In this document: positions 1-12,052 of the stretch, piece after piece
Numbering within the stretch: the first letter of the stretch is position 1
Layout of the letters: every line of letters starts with the position of its first letter
Source of the DNA: Ascidia mentula
Lineage: Eukaryota; Chordata; Ascidiacea; Phlebobranchia; Ascidiidae
Reading direction: 5' to 3'
Assembly (NCBI GenBank): GCA_947561715.1
Contig: OX387197.1
Span: 24,640,266-24,704,265, forward strand
DNA length: 64,000 nt
Position numbers and translations under genes: made by a program
Notes under the pieces: model-generated
Told to the model about the DNA's origin: nothing
Database searches by the model: none
What the model saw: only the letters and a program-made list of their open reading frames with translations

Positions 1-376
1 TCACTTAAATTTGTGTTAAAGTGGCAAATTGTCAAGTAGTTAAATTTACACACCTACAGTATTTGTGAAAATTAAAACTGCCATACAGTCAGTTTTTTAC
101 ATTTGCCAACCAATCAATAACCTGTACGAACGCCTTCCGACTTCGTTTTCAATTGCCTCGATCATACTATTTGAGTGATTGGTTTGCTAAACCTGGAAGT
201 CGTTATTGCATCTGGTTCGAATATCTGAGCTCTACAATTATCCGCGCAACTTAATGACTAAAATGAACCTTTGAACTCATTTCTAAATAGTTTTTTGAAA
301 TGGTGATAATAATAAACTCATCCACCCAACATCTGGTATGTTTAACTGCATAACGTACATTAGGACGTAATATTAC
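1..376. other. Left edge: G0 intron after stalk exon
   Basis: Intronic sequence between the stalk exon and the GAIN exon of G0, which lies outside. It is nearly identical to 17578-17950 of G2. No other feature. Confidence 0.6.
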
Positions 377-2994
377 CTGGGAAAGTGGATTGGCGAAGTA
401 GGGTCGTTTCTTGGAGTGTTGATGATTTTGTGATCATTTCTGTTGGTAACTTGTAAGTGATTTTTAATGTCGATTCGCGAAACAATGTAGATTGTGTGTA
501 GGGATCGGTTGTTTTGTTGTAGTTGTATTTTGTTGTTGTCTGTTGTAATATTGTCATCGTTGCTGTTGTACATGGTGAGCTTGTTTCAATGGTCGTAAAG
601 TTCGCTGTGAAGAGCGTTACTGTTGTTATACGTCGAAGATAAAATAATTCATTTACGGAAAACTGTCCTTCTGTCAAAAAACTAGATTGTATTTTGATGG
701 TGTTTCTGTTGTTAACGCTTTCAGGCATGATGTTTATCAAGCATTTCCGGGAAAAAAGCTGCCGTACTCAGTTCACTAAAGAAGTCTGTTCACGGAGCTT
801 TTAATTCAGTAGTCTATATCAGCAAGAACACGCAAACAGACTTTAGCTTTAGCAAAGCAGCGACTGGGAATCCTACTTGTACGCTGCATCACCCCTCACC
901 TTTATATTTGCAAATGAAGGGTCGGTTTTCAGAGCAGTTATTCCATAACAAGGCAAAGTCACCGTTATTGTGCTTCGTAACAACTTGGCATCCTTCCGAC
1001 GTATTACTCACGTTGCTGTATTCCGGATATTTCTTCCCTGTCAAAATGATAGTTAATGGGTGCTGGTCATAGTTCTATATTTAAGGATGCTGTTTTTCGA
1101 TATAACAAGCTACAGCATTCTTAAATACATGACTGTACCAGCAAACTTGCATGTAAATGTTAAAGTTTGCATGAAGAAGCATGGTTCTGCGTAAAAAAGC
1201 CTCTCTAGCGCTTCCATACATCCACGTACCAAATTCTTTCATAGTTTGATAACATACACTGTATCTGTTAATTACAGAAACACACCAACATTTCCTTATT
1301 TTTCTACAAAATCTTATAATTTTACAGACTCTGTCATCGGTTTTTAATACAGCTTCCAAGTGAAAGTTACCAACACAATTCTCACCCACGTAAGCTGTTA
1401 GCGGCATGTTGCCGCTGGATCTATTAACCAAGTTCTTAATCGCATCCAAGTCTTCTCCAACCTTTATTTCCTCTGATATTTCAGCACCCATCTCACCACA
1501 ATCAGTTTCAGCTTCGGTAAAATTCACGTGAGGTTGGTTAACCATGACGAAACATTTCCGTCCAGATTCTGTAAATGTTTATAGCACAATCAAGCGAATA
1601 CGATCAGTTGCTGTACCATGTTGTAAATGTTAATGCAACTTATATGTTGCAATTGGGTATGTAACAAGTCTTTAAATTAAAACTTCACGTAATTGACGTG
1701 TTTTTGATTCAAAGATTTATTTAATCGCAAGCCCGATCGGGTTACTGAAAATGGAAGTCGTTAGCGTATCAGGTTAGAACATCTATGCTCATAGAAGATA
1801 AATTTTGGTAAACTTACCGTGTACAGTACTGTGAACAGTGCAGTTGATTTCATCATTCAAATCTAAACCAAATTTCATTACAAAGATGGACTTAAATAGT
1901 CAACAGCACAAAAACACTTGACATTTTAAACCAGAATGATTCTGGCGGGTTTTTACGCATCGCTAAAGCTGATGGAAGTAAAATGCACATTAGTATAATA
2001 TTATAAGCCTTCTACACATAATGTTAGATGTGGCCTTGTACTAATTGTACTTTTTGTCATACCTTTGGTTTGACAAATATAGAATTTTCGGGCTGTGCAG
2101 CTGATATTCTTCAAGCCAAATTTAAAGGCATTGATTTTGACGCACTGTCTATTGTCTCCTTCTGGCCAGTCCAATGCAGACCCATCTTTCCAGTTGCTAT
2201 CTTTAGCACCTGGTTGTATAGCCAAAAAAATACGGTGGTTTCAAGCAATATCGTTCTTTTTTTGTTCACCTACCGAGCCAAGAACCATTTGTTTCGTGGT
2301 GGTACCGTCCCAACTTTGCAGCAAACTTTACGGCGATAAATTGACATTCGGACTTGACTTTAGCCAGCTCCATATTCCTGTTTTGACAATCAGATTTCGC
2401 TTTCTCAAACTTTTCTTTAATTTCAATAAAACAGTAGCGCTTGAAGGTGGCTGCGCAAAAAAAAAACAATGAAACTGAAGAATGTAGATAAACAACATAG
2501 CCAACGAAACTGCTCTAAAATTTATTTGCAAACGTTTCGTTTGTTTCTATGTTCAAAACAAAAGACTTAAGATGAAAAAAAATGTTTAAATGATTCAATT
2601 TTATTTTGTGCAAACTGTTTCCATTATCACAAAAGCCTTCCCAAATTATTTAAGCTTGAAACACCCGAGGCTGAACTTTATAATTTTAAACCAGATTTGT
2701 ATTCGTGTAAAAATCGGTTCCGAACCTATTTCAGGTGTGTCTAAAATTTCCAGTAATATACACCGTCCATTTCACTGACATAAACTTTCTTACAAAGTTA
2801 AAAAAATGGCGAATGAGCGCGGAAATAACTTGTACAACAAATTTTACAAATTAACGAACAAATTTTACAAATTAAATGCAATACTTTTGTCAAAGGAATT
2901 TGTACTTACGGGATTGCTGTAAGCTGCAAATTGCCAAAGTCGCCAGAAGCACTGCGGTGAATTCGGCCGCCATTACCTGTTTTATGAAAACCAT
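377..2994 (-). CDS. G0: 5' part of CTLD adhesion GPCR (cut by window edge)
   Basis: First six coding exons of a receptor whose GAIN and seven-helix exons lie left of the window. Exons: 2994-2910 (signal peptide), 2450-2274 and 2209-2063 (CTLD1), 1862-1818 (small one-cysteine linker), 1568-1230 (CTLD2, donor GTACGT), 604-377 (Thr/Ser stalk, donor GTAATA). All junctions are GT-AG and in phase, giving 340 codons plus one base. CTLD1 has six cysteines and the fold signature WLGAKDSNWKDGSALDW; no EPN/QPD or WND calcium motif is visible, so classical sugar binding is doubtful. The exon choice is supported by the five complete paralogues. The stalk-CTLD2 part resembles G2, while the CTLD1-signal part is almost identical to G1, so this copy looks like a conversion product. 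Confidence 0.8.
780..890. repeat. About 110-bp insertion private to G0 intron
   Basis: In the intron between CTLD2 and the stalk, G0 carries about 110 bp between 'cagttcact' and 'catcacccctc' that is absent from the otherwise near-identical G2 intron (near 18350). I see no clear terminal repeat and no coding potential. It is probably a small insertion, or a segment lost from the other copies. Confidence 0.5.
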
Positions 2995-3204
2995 GCTTAC
3001 TTTCTGGAAAAGATTCCTCCAGAGGAAAATATTGTGGTGAAAACCATGTATTCTTATAGTGAATCTAAACAGCCACTGTTTCGATCTAACAGGTCTCATC
3101 GTTGTAAGTCACACCATGCACTGATGAACCTATTAGGTCGTGGCGCTGTCTGCAGCTCACTATAAAATCATTATTGTCTTTATTGCTTATACGTCGTGTA
3201 TTCT

Positions 3205-3290
3205 AATCTTGTCCTGATGAAGGTCTGTTGTATAACGACCGAAACGTCGTCCAAACAAATAGCTTTCTTGCCAGAGGAGCTTTGATTTAA
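3205..3290 (+). repeat. Hammerhead-ribozyme-like repeat, unit 1
   Basis: CTGATGA (3214-3220), a possible stem GGTC/GACC (3222-3225 with 3237-3240) and GAAAC (3241-3245) follow the hammerhead order CUGAUGA, stem II, GAAA. Such motifs are known from Penelope-like elements and retrozymes. One A is unpaired before stem II and stem III is minimal, so activity is uncertain. Only this copy keeps an intact CTGATGA; the homologues near 12266, 21293, 30145, 39213 and 48037 have substitutions in it. Confidence 0.35.
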
Positions 3291-4049
3291 TGTCTAATCA
3301 GAAATATTGGTGCGTTTTTATCGGAAACTTTTCATTGGAACTGATGCTGCCAACTTGTATCGCAGTTACAATTCACTAAACTCCCAACGTAAAAGCGGAA
3401 GATTTTTTTATCTTGGCAGCAGCACCTGATTCGAAAAACTTCACAATGTTACCGATAATCTCATTGGTTCTATCAGTGATTTTCTTAATTGAGTTTTAAG
3501 CATAAGTTTGGCTCCATGCAAAATTATTAAACTGATTGATTGCTCATGCAACTGATCACGCGACTCACATCAAAACCCGTTTAATCGGAAACAAATTAGT
3601 TGAGGTGATGATGAAATTGACCCCGCGTTAAACGTCTCCGTTATTTTGACTAAAAAAATTCATAAATGTTCAACAGATTCCGTTTAGTAGAGATTTTTAC
3701 CATAAACATCAACATTGTTCAATAGAGTGCAAAAATATTTTTATTTTTAGTATTTTTAATTGAAAAATATGTTCTTCAAAGACATATTATTTTTGAAATC
3801 TCCACTATTTTGGGGTCCACGGCTCGGACTTTGAGTCTTATGAACGGGAAAGGGTTTAGAAAAAGAAAATTATCTGTCACGCATTCCAGTTTTTAAAGCT
3901 TTTGGTCTAATTATTATTCTAATACACTGTCGATTATTTTTTCAGAAATAAGTTTGTAACATTCTTTGCAACGAAAACTAACTAACCTCTTATGCTCGTT
4001 TTGTAACACCCACATTATTGCAAAATGTTGCCAAACAGAAATATTTTTC

Positions 4050-4620
4050 TAATCACTATCGTAACGCAAGCGTACCAATGCTGACTGCACCACTGTCATA
4101 CGAAGATTAAACCGTATGCAAAAAGGTAAATTGGGTACGCGTGTGACGTCAAACTTCTGATTGCGGAAATGGACAGTGTTTGCCAGAATTAAAACGTCGG
4201 GAATATTGGGTTCTAAGAGCGGCATGAGAAAGCACATAAACAAGTGCTAACTACTGCTTCTGCATGTCCATTGTGATATCAAAAACAAAACAGCGAAGCC
4301 TGCCCCGTTTGCTAAAAGTTCAAAGCTGATACGGATTCAACAATTTATTTCTGTGCGTATAAATAAGACAGGCAACAACACCACCTCCAATTGACGTGAA
4401 AATCTGTCGTCACAGCACCTTCCTCCCAACGCAACAAAACGATTGGTTACAGCTCGCGTCATATTAAATGAGGAAATTAATTATTGCGAGGTGGCCTGAT
4501 GACGTCACTCGCGTAACCAATATCGACAGAAAATCACGCAAGCATTTGTGGCGATATGATACGCGTTAAAAGCAGTACAGTATAAGGGATAGACGGTGTC
4601 GGCATTGCGAAGCGTAGGAA
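4050..4620. repeat. CRE-containing repeat A, unit 1
   Basis: This about 570-bp block recurs upstream of every receptor (near 13110, 22260, 31220, 40380 in shortened form, and 49110). It is diverged but clearly related to repeat B on the other side of the tail block. Shared landmarks are 'cgcgtgtgacgtcaaa', 'tgattgcggaaa' and 'acagctcgcgt'. The TGACGTCA octamers are perfect CRE palindromes. It may be an old mobile-element fragment or a duplicated regulatory module. Confidence 0.55.
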
Positions 4621-5007
4621 TGTATTAGAAGACTGAATTGGTCCATGGCGTTTGACAGAAAACCAAACCGAAGCACATCTTTTAAAGTTGTCGACACACA
4701 TAGTGAGTTAGTGACATTGCTGTTCAAGGTGATGCAATCAAATTTTGGATGTAACGCATCACTGTCCGAACGCAAGGTCTTTTTCTAGAAGGTCCGCCTG
4801 AAATCCAATGCATCTTTCTTCACAACAAAGCAAAAATAATGACTTTGACAAATTATGCAATACTCGCAATCCACAAAGTAAACAACCATGGAGCGAGCGC
4901 ATTAAAACCAAGGAACATAAAAATCTAACACACAGCGAATATTATGCGTCTCTGTCGGAATGCTAAGCGTGAACTTTATTCGAATAAGACGAGCGCAGAA
5001 GCTCAGC

Positions 5008-5337
5008 TCACAAATATGAGCTGAACTGCTCTCCGATGACATCTATCGTAACACTTTCGCTCGTCGCACGACCGCTAGAGGCGGTTGCAAGCACTTCGGG
5101 AGGCGGGGCTGGGAATTGATCCACGCCTTCTTCCGCCTCGCGGAGTTCGGTTGTCGAGGAGACAAAGTTCGAGTTGTCGTAACCGAATCTTCCCGGAGAG
5201 AGGGTGGAAATGGCGGGCGACATCGACAAAGGACTCGGGCATCGCGAAGAGCTGAACGAGCTCATACTCGAATTGCTTCTTCCCACTTTGAAGGAGTCTT
5301 CCACGTGCTCGCCACTCGGGCTTCCGAACCCACGTGA
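5008..5337 (-). pseudogene. T1: cytoplasmic-tail exon copy, acceptor lost
   Basis: This 330-nt open frame encodes a 109-aa tail closely matching the end of the FN3-mucin-ZP protein, ending in SSYL. The 5' edge reads GG|TCACGTGG, where T2, T4 and T5 have AG|TCACGTGG, so the presumed 3' splice site is destroyed. A later AG (after GGAAG) would enter a different frame that is also open. Minus AATAAA lies about 30 nt past the stop. It sits about 1.65 kb downstream of the G1 seven-helix exon. The reading frame is intact but its use by splicing is doubtful. Confidence 0.6.
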
Positions 5338-6984
5338 CCATTAAAACACAAAAATTATATTTTGTGTTGTAAAAAAACTATTTTATCACTAACATTGCTG
5401 CTCCACACGATGCACAACGATACAATTACTTGTTGGTTGAATTTCATTATCAATTTAGTAACCGCCTTGATGTAAGCGCGTCACTGCTCACTGCATCGCT
5501 GTTGTTATTCATACAAAGATTAAAACCGTATACGCGTGTGACGTCAAAGTTGTTTTGATTGCGGAAATAGTCAGAGGGTTCGTACAAAATAAAACGTTTG
5601 GATACAGCTCGCGTAATGCAAATGAGAAAATTAGTTATTGAAAGGTGTCGTGTTACGTCATCTTTCCAACCACTACAGAGAATCACACAAGCTAAAGTAA
5701 TAGGGTTCGTATAAAATAAAACGTAGGCGCATCCGCAGCTTTATTGGTTAGAGTTTATCGCTTCGACTAACGTATTTCGAGTCTGTAGTATTCTGCCCTT
5801 TTTGCAATATGTAGTGACTCACCCAACTATATAAGGAACAGCATTCAAATACTGCTAACGGATATAAACGACTTAGTAAGCAACGGTTTCCTCGCCAATG
5901 ATATATGTGATACAACTCATATAACTTGTTTTACCTTCGTATATTGCTGCGTATGTCGTCAAAACATTTCAAATTATTGCATATATTACCTCTCGAAGTA
6001 AACGAAACAACGTGTGTATGTTAAAAACATTTCACCAAATTATTTTTGTGCATATTACTTCAATGACGTCTAAACTAACACGAGCTCACTACCTTCCGTG
6101 CAGCGCAATATAGAAGATTGGATACAGCTCGCGTAATGTCTAATGTGAACATTATTTATTGCAATGTGTCGTGATGCGTCATCTTCCCAACCACTACAGA
6201 GAATCACACAAGCTAAAATGGCGATAAAATACGCGTTAGAAAGCAATGCAACGTGAAAGAGGAATAATGTTAGGCCACGCAAAACCAGCATGCGTTGCGA
6301 TACTGTGGAAAAGTCTGTGTACTATGTACATTTTAGGAACCAAATCAGAGCTGTCTTTGTAATGTATTTGACACAAAGTTATGTATTGATATTGCGGTTT
6401 GTGAAAACAAATCCAAGGAATTGCTGAATTAAATCCAAACCAAGTCAGCGTAACATTTTCCTGACAAGTCGAGAAATGCTTTGGATGCGATGCCAGCGTA
6501 CCTTTTAGTCGATGTTTAATAAGTAAGATCTCCAAGTGGGCGATCCTGCCCTGCCACCCTAAACACGACCAATTCTCGTGAACGTTTATGAGTTTGCGCA
6601 CCAGTTTAACTCGACCACAACATGTACGCTTCTAACCACTGAGGTTACTTGTATTAGTTTGAGTGGAGTGGCAGACTGACCGCGGTCGTTGGTTCAAATT
6701 CCCCGACGACGTGTATTTTGGTTATCCCACGTTTCGTAACTTTATGACAGCTGAGGTCACGAAGTTGGGAAATCCAGCATTGACGTGCGACAATTGCTTC
6801 CACTCAGTTTCTTCAATGGAAAACGAGAAAACCAACATATTTTTGGTCATCCTGTTGTACTGATTTTACTTGTCTTTGTTTGCTGCAAATTCCGATCACA
6901 TTGAATAAAAAAACCGTTTGATTAAACTTGTATACGAGAGAGATTTTTATGTGAAGTCTTTTTCGTTTTGGAAAAAAGTAAAGT
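5338..6984. other. Region between T1 and G1 last helix exon
   Basis: This would be the last intron of G1 if T1 is spliced, otherwise it is intergenic. It contains repeat B, with TGACGTCA at 5539-5546. In this unit the repeat is enlarged by about 400 bp of extra and partly duplicated sequence (about 5700-6110), which makes it the longest of the five equivalent regions. I find no conserved protein here. Confidence 0.5.
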
Positions 6985-9900
6985 TTAGGAATTCCGTGTG
7001 GAAATCATGCTCAGTTTGAAGGAATCAGTCATCTGGCTTCTGTTCCACGAATCCACAACACCTCTTCTCACCTCCTTGCTCATCACACAGTAGATGATAA
7101 GAAGAAAGAAGCCCTGGAGTCCGTTTAATATCACGTTCACGTACATCATGGCTGGGTGGTTTACTGTGGAGAAAAAAAAACAATTTACCTAACGCAATCA
7201 ACAGTCGTTCAACCCATCTTCTTACTTTGTATGAACATGAAAGTCCATGGTATTCCCAGAACTGGCATCAGCAACACCACAGCCCTAAAACTTGCTTTGA
7301 CATGAACCAAATTAGCTTCCACCACATTTGAATTGGCACGAAGTCGATTGTTGGTTGATTTGAAATTCTCTGCTTTCTTGCTCATATCGTAAATGAACTT
7401 TCCCACTTTTAATGCAATCAATAAGTTGGTCGCAACCACAAGAATGAGGGGAACCATCACTCCTGCAATCAGGATCCACGAGTCTTTCTTGATCCAGCAT
7501 TGTGAGTAGGGTTTGACTTGAGTGAGTCCATCAAGCAAGGGTGGGTTTATGTCCATATAATTTCCAGTGAGAAATCCAGCCAATGAAAAGATGGTGACCA
7601 TGACAGCAGGTAGAATCCATCCAGTAAAGAGTTGAACAAGCCTTTCCTTCTTAGCGTTGGATGTGTGAAGAGAATTTCCCAGTGTTTTTCGTGCCAGAGT
7701 CACTCCTTCGAGCAACATCCACATAGCTGTGTAGAGTAGTGGTGTAATATTTGTTAATGCTAAGTTGAAGTAAATCTTACCTGAACACAGAATAAAGTAA
7801 TGCGTCAACACAGCCGTCATCTCACAAACAGGTTTTGAGTTTGAAGCCGAATCACCGATGAGAATGAAAAAGTGAAAAATAAACAAGGCAACGCACAAGT
7901 TTATTTGCACAAAGGTTCGTGCGGATCGTAGTCGCCTTCGTACTGATCCCAACACAATGATTGCCAATACAAGTGAAACTTCTGATACAGCTTCCAGGAC
8001 GAAAGAAGTGATCTGATCAAAATAAAGAGATTTAAATGCCAAACTTAATTAGATTTAGGGCGTGTTACGTATCTTATTGATAGTATATTGATAGACATCA
8101 AAATAGAATAATTTTTCCATCGAGAGGTTTTCCTTACGATGCTTTACCTTTACATTTTTGGGAATGAAAACTGTGTCGAGAATAAGAAGAGCAGCGAATA
8201 TGGTGCTGTGGTTTGAAGCGCACACGAAGTCCTGACTTGTGGCTCGCAGGGTCTTGACTCCTCGACTGGAAAACCTGTGTAAGGTAAAAGAACGCCGGAT
8301 TTATATTAAGTAAGGGTGGTAGTTTGAGTTATGAGGGCTAAACAGTGTATGTTTAAAGTGAATAGGAGTGGTTGATAGTCTTATTGCATCGGTGCAAGCA
8401 CATAATATAGTTTGGAAATACAGCACTATCATAATGGCACCTCAGATTATTTACAATTGCTCAAATGTCCGATTTTGATAAAAATTTCCTTTTTTGGTCG
8501 TTGAAAAGCATTAAGATTGAATCGAATAACGTGCTTCAAAGGATGGTTGAAAAGTGAGCAAATACTCACTTATTATTGCTCTCATCGAGAAAGACGCACT
8601 TCGCCTCACCCGACCTCACTTGTGCGCCACCTTGCGAGGATGCTGTCGTCAACTGCGTCAAACTGATGGTGGCGTCAGAGATCGTCATCGTGTAATTTAC
8701 CGGAGCCGACATTCCTGGGTTGACTGAAATCAAATTAAGCAGAGGAACAGTAATACTGATTTCTCCTCCCGTGGCGGTTGGAGGCTTTCTGTCAACATTC
8801 GGTATGAACGCCTCCATTTCCTCCAGCGTTCCTTGCACAAACACAACACTTATATCGTTGGTCGTGTCGACCCCAAGCAGAGCCGCGCCTTGCGACTCGG
8901 CGATTGGCTTAGCCGGGTCACGTGACTCGCCAAATATGACGCGAACTTCCTTCACTGGCTTGTTGCAAAGACCTGGAGAAACTCTGCACAGATCACGTAT
9001 TCCAGGCGATTGTGACGTAGTTGGTGATGGCGTTGACAAAATTTCTGCAAACGACCACTGTTTTTTGTAATGTAGTAGACTAATTTTTTTTATGTTATGC
9101 CTTGCTATAAACACCAAAAATGTAACGTAAAAGTTTTTGCCATTTTGTTCGCTCTGTCGTGGGGTCAATATGTTGACGTTGTTTCCATGGCTAGCACGTG
9201 ATCATTGAAAACTAGATCACTGACATCACCCACGCCACAAATTTTAGTGTAAAAAGGTATTCATAGTCCGACGTGAAGTCAAAACCACCATACAGTCAGT
9301 TTACTTTGCCAACTAATCAATAACCTGCTAGAACGCCTTCCGACTTTGTTTTCAGTTGCCTCGGTCATGCTATTTGAGTGATTGGTTTGCTAAAACTGGA
9401 AGTCGTTATTGCATCAGGTTCAAAAATCGTAGCTCTACAATTATCCGCGCAACTTAATGACTAAAATTAACCTTTGAACTCATTTTTAAATTGTTTTTTG
9501 AAATGGTGATAATGATAAACTCATCCACCCCACCCCTCGTATATTTAACAACATAACGTATATTAGGACGTAACATTACCTGGGAAAGTGGATTGACGAA
9601 GTGGGGTCGTTTCTTGGAGTGTTGATGATTTTGTGATCGTTTCTGTTGGCGACGATGAAGTGATTTCTGCTGTCGTTTCGCGAAACATTGTAGATTGTGT
9701 GTAGGTATCGGTTGTTTTGTTGTAGTTGTATTTTGTTGTTGTCTTTTGTAAAGTTGTTATCATTGCTGTTGTAGACGGTGTGCCTGTTTCAATGGTCGTG
9801 AAGTTCGCTGTGAACAACATTACTGTTGTTATATGCCGAAGATAAAATAATTCATTTGCAGAAAATTGTCCTTCTGGCAATTTTTCAGGAAAATAAAGTT

Positions 9901-12052
9901 GTATTTTTGATGGTGTTTCTGTTGCCAACGCTGCCAGATATGTTGATTATCAAGCGCTTCCGGGAAAAATGCTGCCGCAGTCAGTTCACAGATCACCCTT
10001 ACCGTTATATTTACAAATGAAGGGTCGATTTTCAGTGCAATTTTTCCGTGACAAAGCAAAGTCAACGTTTTTGTCGTTCGTAGCAACTAGGCATCCTTCC
10101 GACGTATTATCCACGTTGCTGCATTCCGAATATTTCTTCCCTGTAAAAAGATAGTTAATGGGTGCTGGTCAGAGTTCTATATTTACGGATGCTGTTTTTC
10201 GATATAACAAGCTACAGCATTCTTAAATACATGATTGTACCAGCAAACTTATATGTAAATGTTAAAAATTGCATGAAGATATCCTGGTTCTGCGCAAATG
10301 AAAAACCTCTCTTGCGCTATCACAGAACCACGTATAAAATTCTTTCATATAGTTTGAAAACATAAACTTTATCTGTTTATTACAGAAAGACAACAGCATG
10401 AGTTTTTCCTTGCCATTCTATAAAGTTACCAACACAATCCTCACCCACGTAAGCTGTTAGCGACATATTGCCGTTGGATATATTAACCAAGTTCTCGATT
10501 GCATCCAAGTCTTCACAATCTTCTATCATCTCTGGGATTTCAGCACCCATCTCACCACACGCAGTTTCAGCTTCGGTAAAATTCACGTGAGGTTGGTGAA
10601 CCATGACGAAACATTTCCGTCCAGATTCTGTAAATGTTTATAGCACAATCAAGCGAATACGATCAGTTGCTGTACCATGTTGTAAATGTTAATGCAACTT
10701 ATATGTTGCAATTGGGAATGTAACAAGTCTTTAAATTAAAACTTCACGTAATTGACGTGTGTTTGATTCAAAGATTTATTTAATCGCAAGCCCGATCGGG
10801 TTACTGAAAATGGAAGTCGTTAGCGTATCAGGTTACAACATCTATGCTCATAGAAGATAAATTTTGGTAAACTTACCGTGTACAGTACTGTGAACAGTGC
10901 AGTTGATTTCATCATTCAAATCTAAACCAAATTTCATTACAAAGATGGACTTAAATAGTCAACAGCACAAAAACACTTGACATTTTAAACAAGAATGATT
11001 CTGGCGGGTTTTTACGCATCGCTAAAGCTGATGGAAGTAAAATGCACATTAGTATAATATTATAGGCCTTCTACACATAATGTTAGATGTGGCCTTGTAC
11101 TAATTGTACTTTTTGTCATACCTTTGCTTTGACAAATATAGAATTTTCGGGCTGTGCAGCTGATATTCTTCAAGCCAAATTTAAAGGCATTGATTTTGAC
11201 GCACTGTCTATTGTCTCCTTCTGGCCAGTCCAATGCAGACCCATCTTTCCAGTTGCTATCTTTAGCACCTGGTTGTATAGCCAAAAAAATACGGTGGTTT
11301 CAAGCAATATCGTTCTTTTTTTGTTCACCTACCGAGCCAAGAACCATTTGTTTCGTTGTGGTACCGTCCCAACTTTGCAGCAAACTTTACGGCGATAAAT
11401 TGACATTCGGACTTGACTTTAGCCAGCTCCATATTCCTGTTTTGACAATCAGATTTCGCTTTCTCAAACTTTTCTTTAATTTCAATAAAACAGTAGCGCT
11501 TGAAGGTGGCTGCGCAAAAAAAAACAATGAAACTGAAGAATGTAGATAAACATTATAGCCAACGAAACTGCTCTAAAATTTGTTTGCAAACGTTTCGTTT
11601 GTTTCTATGTTCAAAACAAAAGACTTAAGATGAAAAAAAATGTTTAAATTATTCAATTTTATTTTGTGCAAACTGTTTCCATTATCACACAAGCCTTCCC
11701 AAATTATTTAAGCTTGAAACACCCGAGGCTGAACTTTATAATTTTAAACCAGATTTGGATTCGTGTAAAAATCGGTTCCGAACCTATTTCAGGTGTGTCT
11801 AAAAGTTCCAGTAATATACACCGTCCATTTCACTGACATAAACTTTCTTACAAAGTTAAAAAAATTGCGAATGAGCGCTGAAATAACTTGTACAACAAAT
11901 TTCACAAATTAACGAACAAATTTTACAAATTAAATGCAATACTTTTGTCAAAGGAATTTGTACTTACGGGATTGCTGTAAGCTGCAAATTGCCAAAGTCG
12001 CCAGAAGCACTGCGGTGAATTCGGCCGCCATTACTTGTTTTATGAAAACCAT
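6985..12052 (-). CDS. G1: adhesion GPCR with CTLD1, truncated CTLD2, GAIN/GPS and 7TM
   Basis: Exons: 12052-11968, 11509-11333, 11268-11122, 10921-10877, 10627-10430, 9807-9580, 9044-8570, 8274-8148, 8012-7781, 7726-7226 and 7163-6985; phases agree and give 797 aa. The fifth exon differs from its paralogues: the second half of CTLD2 is deleted and the remaining frame soon meets a stop, so splicing must use the GTAACT donor at 10429, which keeps frame with the stalk but removes the C-terminal CTLD2 cysteines. The 7TM belongs to the class shared with G4 (AGVMVPLI, NVVEAN). A strong in-phase donor at 7072/7071 inside the last exon could lead to T1, but T1 lacks its acceptor AG. Likely a plasma-membrane receptor with one complete lectin domain. 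Confidence 0.8.
7072..8274 (-). other. GPS and seven-helix domain of G1 in detail
   Basis: The GPS exon has Cys-Ala-Ser-Asn-His-Ser-Thr followed by IFAALL. This matches the cleavage triplet H-x-T and the tethered-agonist core TxFAxLL. Helices 1-3 are in 8012-7781, helices 3-6 in 7726-7226 and helix 7 in 7163-7072. The class B2 landmarks are a Cys at the top of helix 3 (VCEMTAV), LLEGVTL at the base of helix 3, a Cys-Trp pair in the second extracellular loop (SQCW) and GLQGFFLLIIYCVMSKEVRR at helix 7. The intron inside helix 3 is only 54 bp. Confidence 0.85.

Larger units (their letters stand above)
2995..5007. promoter_or_regulatory. Intergenic region upstream of G0 (putative promoter)
   Basis: This holds the 5' flank of G0 and the 3' flank of tail block T1. 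Visible parts: a hammerhead-like repeat near 3205-3290, AT-rich sequence, a CRE-bearing repeat near 4050-4620 with TGACGTCA at 4144-4151 and 4500-4507, and the T1 poly(A) signal (minus AATAAA at 4980-4975). Short open frames here match no family and are not conserved as proteins between units. A 5' untranslated exon or promoter for G0 must lie here, but I cannot place its start. Confidence 0.4.

Noticed and set aside
2028..2472. Plus-strand frames over CTLD1 in every unit
   Set aside because: Mirror images of the minus-strand CTLD exons; they cross real splice sites and match no family.
5075..5341. Second open frame (Arg/Leu-rich) overlapping the tail block
   Set aside because: It is out of frame with the ZP-gene tail, which has a confirmed context. 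Mentioned only as a possible product if the inner AG is used in T1 or T3.
8720..9070. Plus-strand frames over the GAIN exon
   Set aside because: Antisense shadows of a coding exon whose minus-strand phase and splice sites fit in all copies.
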